Source: JAZKHT01 sp040385245 (lineage in GTDB: Bacteria; Pseudomonadota; Alphaproteobacteria; Rhodobacterales; Rhodobacteraceae). From it: DNA of 64,000 bases. Both the position numbers and the translations under genes were made by a program. This document shows, one piece after another, positions 61,110-64,000 of the stretch (the stretch's first letter is position 1; every line of letters begins with the position of its first letter). The stretch lies in contig JAZKHT010000016.1 in NCBI GenBank assembly GCA_040385245.1, positions 21,165 through 85,164 of the forward strand. The letters run 5' to 3'. The notes below the pieces were generated by a model. That model ran no database searches. It was not told the origin of the DNA and saw only the letters and a program-made list of their open reading frames with translations.

Positions 61110-61234
61110 GTTGCAATCTCCTGCTGCGCGTGGCCTTTCCATGCGCCATGACCAGAAGGCGTGAGGTCGCGCCTCACGACGTAAGGGTGGTTTCCTGACG
61201 ATGCCGAAACCTGTATCCTTAATGCGAACTGCAG

Positions 61235-63046
61235 TTGGACCCGGATCAAATGCAAGGAGATGCCCAAGCTTCTGGGCGGCCTATGGTCGCCGTGTTGCCC
61301 TTCGTCATTACCGGCGACAACGCCGACGCTCGTCGCCTGGGAGAGGCGATCCACGAAGAGATTTGCGGCGAACTCACCCGCTTCCGCGGACTACGGGTGA
61401 TATCGCCCGCTTCGGCCGCGCGCTTGGCCGAAATGCCCGACGATCAGATTGCCAGGGACTTGTCAGTCAGCCATATCCTGCGCGGGCGCATGCGCCGCGA
61501 CGGTCAACGGCTGCAACTGACAGCCAGCCTAAGCTCGTTGCAAACCCACACACAGATCTGGAGCGACCGTTTCGAGGTCGCCTCGAACGATGTTATCGAT
61601 CTTGAGGACAAGGTCGTAGCTCGGATCGCCGCTTCTCTCAACGTCAAGTTGGAAGAGGTGGCTCTGGCCGATGCAAGGCGTCGTCCGCTGGGAAGTCTCG
61701 CGGCTTACGACCTGACGCTGCAAGGCATGTCCCTGATCCGAAAAGGCACACACGAGTCGAGTGATGCGGCGCAGGTGCTGATCAAGCAAGCCTTGGAGCT
61801 TGACCCGCTTTATGCGCGCGGCCACTCGGCTTTGTCGCTGTGCTGGTTCAACCAATGGAATTGCCACTTCTGGGATCGGTTCGAAGAGGCCAGTCAGAAG
61901 GCCTATCTGCACGCCCGTCGCGCACTGGAACTGGATGACAGCGACGCGATGGCACATCTGACCGTCGCCCAGGTTGCACTGTTTCGCTGCGCATGGGAGC
62001 AGGCTGCGTGGTATCTCGACCGGGCCTTGATGCTCTGCCCAAACGATGCGGAACTGCTGACCCACGCCGCGATTCTAGAAGTGTTCCTTGGCCGCGCCGG
62101 GTCGGCCCTAGCGCATCTTGAACACGCAATGCAGATCAACCCCTATCACTCCGCGGACTATTTCGCCTTTGCCGCGGTCGCGGCGATCTTTGACGGCGAC
62201 CTGCAACGTGGAGTGGACCTGTGGTCGCGATGCGATGCGATTCCGCTTATCGACATTCCCGCCTTCGCAGCCGCCGCACATGCCCATCTGGGTCGGGTGG
62301 ACGTGGGAAGGGTCGAATTCGCTCGCTATGTCTCTGGTTATCGCGAGAAAATCGCGTCCGGAGTGGACTTCGCGCCTGACGCTCCGGTCGAATGGGTGTT
62401 TCAGGTCAATCCGTTCCGACGCCCCCAGGATATCGACTTCCTGCGCGAGGGGTTCCGAATGCTTGATCACGCCCTCTCCGTCCCTGCTAAGGGTTCGACA
62501 CCGGTCAGAGCAACGGGAACGCTTTCGCGTGCGGGCTCGGGTTGGCTCGCCGAATTCGGAGGTCAGCATGCCATCATCCCCGACCTCAAGGGTGTACACG
62601 ATATCCGCCGCCTTCTGGAAGTTCCTGGCGAGGAGATCCATTGCCTTGATCTTGCAGAACGCGAGGCCGATGTGCCGGGCGGGGATGTCATGCTTGACGA
62701 AAGAGCGCGAGCTTCCTTGAAGACCCGCGTCCGCGATCTGCAGGAAGACCTGGCCGAAGCAGAGGACATGAACGACATCGGCCGGGCCGAGAATGTGCGC
62801 TTGGAAATGGACCAACTTCTTGAAACCCTTGCTTCCGCCCTCGGACTCGGCGGTCGCCGCCGCAAGTTGGGCGATTTGTCCGAGAAGGCCCGCACCGCCG
62901 TGACATGGCGCATCCGCCACGCGCTGCGGCGGATCGAAGCCGCACATCCTCCGCTCGGCCGCCATCTCGTCAACAGTCTGCGAACTGGCACCTTTTGCGC
63001 CTACCGTCCGGAAGCACCGATCGAGTGGCGTTTCGGCGGCTCATGA
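61235..63046 (+). CDS. TolB-like/TPR protein with regulator-type C-terminal domain
   Basis: The 603-residue protein has a TolB-like domain (residues ~15-140; Val-Ala-Val-Leu-Pro-Phe-Val, Ile-Leu-Arg-Gly-Arg-Met) and TPR-like helices (~150-340). A C-terminal region (~430-600) ends Ala-Leu-Arg-Arg-Ile-Glu-Ala-Ala-His-Pro-Pro-Leu-Gly-Arg-His-Leu and Arg-Thr-Gly-Thr-Phe-Cys-x-Tyr. That C-terminal block is common in large AAA/TPR transcriptional regulators. There is no room upstream for a DNA-binding domain because the divergent gene begins 126 bases away, so it lacks the winged helix of its paralogue. The start codon (TTG at 61235) is uncertain. Confidence 0.78.
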   Translation: MDPDQMQGDAQASGRPMVAVLPFVITGDNADARRLGEAIHEEICGELTRFRGLRVISPASAARLAEMPDDQIARDLSVSHILRGRMRRDGQRLQLTASLSSLQTHTQIWSDRFEVASNDVIDLEDKVVARIAASLNVKLEEVALADARRRPLGSLAAYDLTLQGMSLIRKGTHESSDAAQVLIKQALELDPLYARGHSALSLCWFNQWNCHFWDRFEEASQKAYLHARRALELDDSDAMAHLTVAQVALFRCAWEQAAWYLDRALMLCPNDAELLTHAAILEVFLGRAGSALAHLEHAMQINPYHSADYFAFAAVAAIFDGDLQRGVDLWSRCDAIPLIDIPAFAAAAHAHLGRVDVGRVEFARYVSGYREKIASGVDFAPDAPVEWVFQVNPFRRPQDIDFLREGFRMLDHALSVPAKGSTPVRATGTLSRAGSGWLAEFGGQHAIIPDLKGVHDIRRLLEVPGEEIHCLDLAEREADVPGGDVMLDERARASLKTRVRDLQEDLAEAEDMNDIGRAENVRLEMDQLLETLASALGLGGRRRKLGDLSEKARTAVTWRIRHALRRIEAAHPPLGRHLVNSLRTGTFCAYRPEAPIEWRFGGS

Positions 63047-63107
63047 CGAAATTTCAGGTTCGGCGGCGGATTAATCCGACGGTCAAGGTCGGTTTCCGGA
63101 CCTCTTG

Positions 63108-63264
63108 AGCGTCAATCCGCTCTTCATGAAGACGCTGAAGGTCGAGGAAGTCTACGGAACTAATTACGCGACCCGCTGACCTGGCCAGTCGTTTGGCCAG
63201 ATACGTCGAGCAGGTTTACAATGCCAAGAGACTGCACTCAGCCCTCCGATACCTAACGCCGAGT
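63108..63264 (+). pseudogene. IS3-family OrfB C-terminal remnant
   Basis: Two reading frames carry adjacent parts of an IS3 OrfB tail: Phe-Met-Lys-Thr-Leu-Lys-Val-Glu-Glu-Val-Tyr ending at a stop at 63177, then Arg-Tyr-Val-Glu-Gln-Val-Tyr-Asn-Ala-Lys-Arg-Leu-His-Ser-Ala-Leu-Arg-Tyr-Leu from about 63193. A frameshift and deletion separate them. The rest of the element is gone. Confidence 0.8.
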
Positions 63265-63440
63265 GCTGACAGTAGCCCTTTCGTAGAAACTCCGGACGAT
63301 CGCGCCCCTGTCAAGGCAATAACGACCAACGCTAGAAGAACCATTTTCGTCATCGCTTTCCCGGTGATCGGGGCGGGCCAGCGATGCCTTTCGCTTGCCC
63401 GTCCGCGTAAAAAGGCAGGTCTACTCCCGGGACCCGAAGA

Positions 63441-63737
63441 TCAGTGGTGATGCTCTGGAAGCGCCTTGATCTGCTCTTTCGTCCACGAAGTTGTCGCGTG
63501 AACATTACCGTCTTCATCGCGCATGAATTTCAACTGGTTCGTGGTCAGTGCAACCGGTTTTGCACCCATGCCAAGAAAGCCGCCAACATCGACGATCACT
63601 TGCGCCGCGGCTCCCATGCCGTGCACGTGCGCCACGGTGCCAATTTTCTCGTCATCCACGCCATATACCACGGCATCCATCAGGTTCGCTTCGGTGAGTT
63701 CGCTGTCGACTAGCTGAGTGTGTGCTGAATGGTCCAT
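63441..63737 (-). CDS. PRC-barrel domain protein (98 aa)
   Basis: The 98-residue cytoplasmic protein has Asp-Ala-Val-Val-Tyr-Gly-Val-Asp-Asp-Glu-Lys-Ile-Gly near residue 26 and Val-Asp-Val-Gly-Gly-Phe-Leu-Gly-Met-Gly-Ala-Lys-Pro-Val-Ala-Leu, matching the second PRC barrel at 49284-50153. AAGGAAAA before the ATG at 63737 supports that start; 63764 is in frame. The C-terminus is His-rich. Confidence 0.8.
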   Translation of the reverse strand: MDHSAHTQLVDSELTEANLMDAVVYGVDDEKIGTVAHVHGMGAAAQVIVDVGGFLGMGAKPVALTTNQLKFMRDEDGNVHATTSWTKEQIKALPEHHH

Positions 63738-63904
63738 GAAGGCATTTTCCTTTGGGTCAGTCATGAGCGATCGTGCTCTCGCCAAAAACGCGCCAAACGG
63801 CCCGACATTCCCCGATTGCTCGAATCCCTTTCTTTGCCCAGCCCGTTGGACGTGCGAGCTCGGACACCAGAGCAAGCAGGGCAACCGAAAGCAGTGCAGT
63901 GTTC

Positions 63905-64000
63905 AGGTGATCAAAAGTCGACCCAGAGTTTGACCCGGTCGGTATTCTGTCAATCGGCACGCAAAACTGACCCCCTATCGGCGCCCAAATTTGACCCCCC
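63905..64000. mobile_element. IS21-like terminal repeats at the right edge (partial)
   Basis: Several spaced repeats of TTTGACCC/CTGACCCCC (near 63929, 63967 and 63990) with intervening CGGCGCCCA-like sequence resemble the multiple terminal repeats of IS21-type elements. No transposase is visible, and the element would continue past the window. Confidence 0.4.

Overview
The window looks like a chromosomal segment of a marine Roseobacter-type alphaproteobacterium (Rhodobacteraceae). The base composition is GC-rich, and the gene set is a methylamine and sulfonate catabolic repertoire typical of that group. This assignment is inferred from gene content; there is no rRNA in the window. I saw no tRNA or rRNA gene and no CRISPR array.

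Layout. 0-7 kb: the end of an FAD-linked oxidoreductase with a c-type cytochrome, two tiny membrane proteins, then an AbrB-type membrane protein divergent from a GntR-tcuA-tcuB (tricarballylate oxidation) operon, and a bestrophin. 7-33 kb: a nearly complete trimethylamine (TMA) to ammonium and C1 pathway. Tmm oxidises TMA to TMAO, Tdm cleaves TMAO to dimethylamine plus formaldehyde, DmmDABC demethylates dimethylamine to monomethylamine, GmaS glutamylates monomethylamine, MgsABC makes N-methylglutamate, and the sarcosine-oxidase-like MgdABCD oxidises it back to glutamate with release of the C1 unit. Two regulators (AraC/GlxA type and XRE-cupin), a DMT permease, two APC permeases and five small uncharacterised, mostly membrane proteins sit in the cluster, and a truncated haemoglobin lies between tdm and tmm. 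A palindromic DNA motif (core CCTGNCRGG) recurs upstream of tmm, the dmm operon, the first APC permease and the small-protein/APC operon.

33-42 kb: an eight-gene minus-strand sulfonate operon (cuyA, DegT-type aminotransferase, Asp/Glu-type racemase, TauABC-like importer, hpsN, YeiH-type exporter) divergent from a LysR regulator. 42-44 kb: a two-gene ABC-2 exporter.

44-64 kb is an accessory region with less uniform content. It holds secreted hypothetical proteins, a TetR-controlled pair, a DUF1194 protein, YihY, PRC-barrel proteins, a two-gene module encoding a substrate-binding/VWA fusion and a membrane coiled-coil protein, winged-helix and TolB-like TPR proteins, and DUF1127 peptides. A BKACE enzyme is also present. 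The region carries scars of mobile DNA: an IS3-type orfA without its orfB, an IS1182-type transposase remnant fused to a 5'-truncated hsdR, an IS3-type orfB tail, and IS21-like repeats at the right edge.

For many genes the start codon was moved inward from the longest open frame on the basis of ribosome binding sites, overlaps with neighbours and family N-termini.
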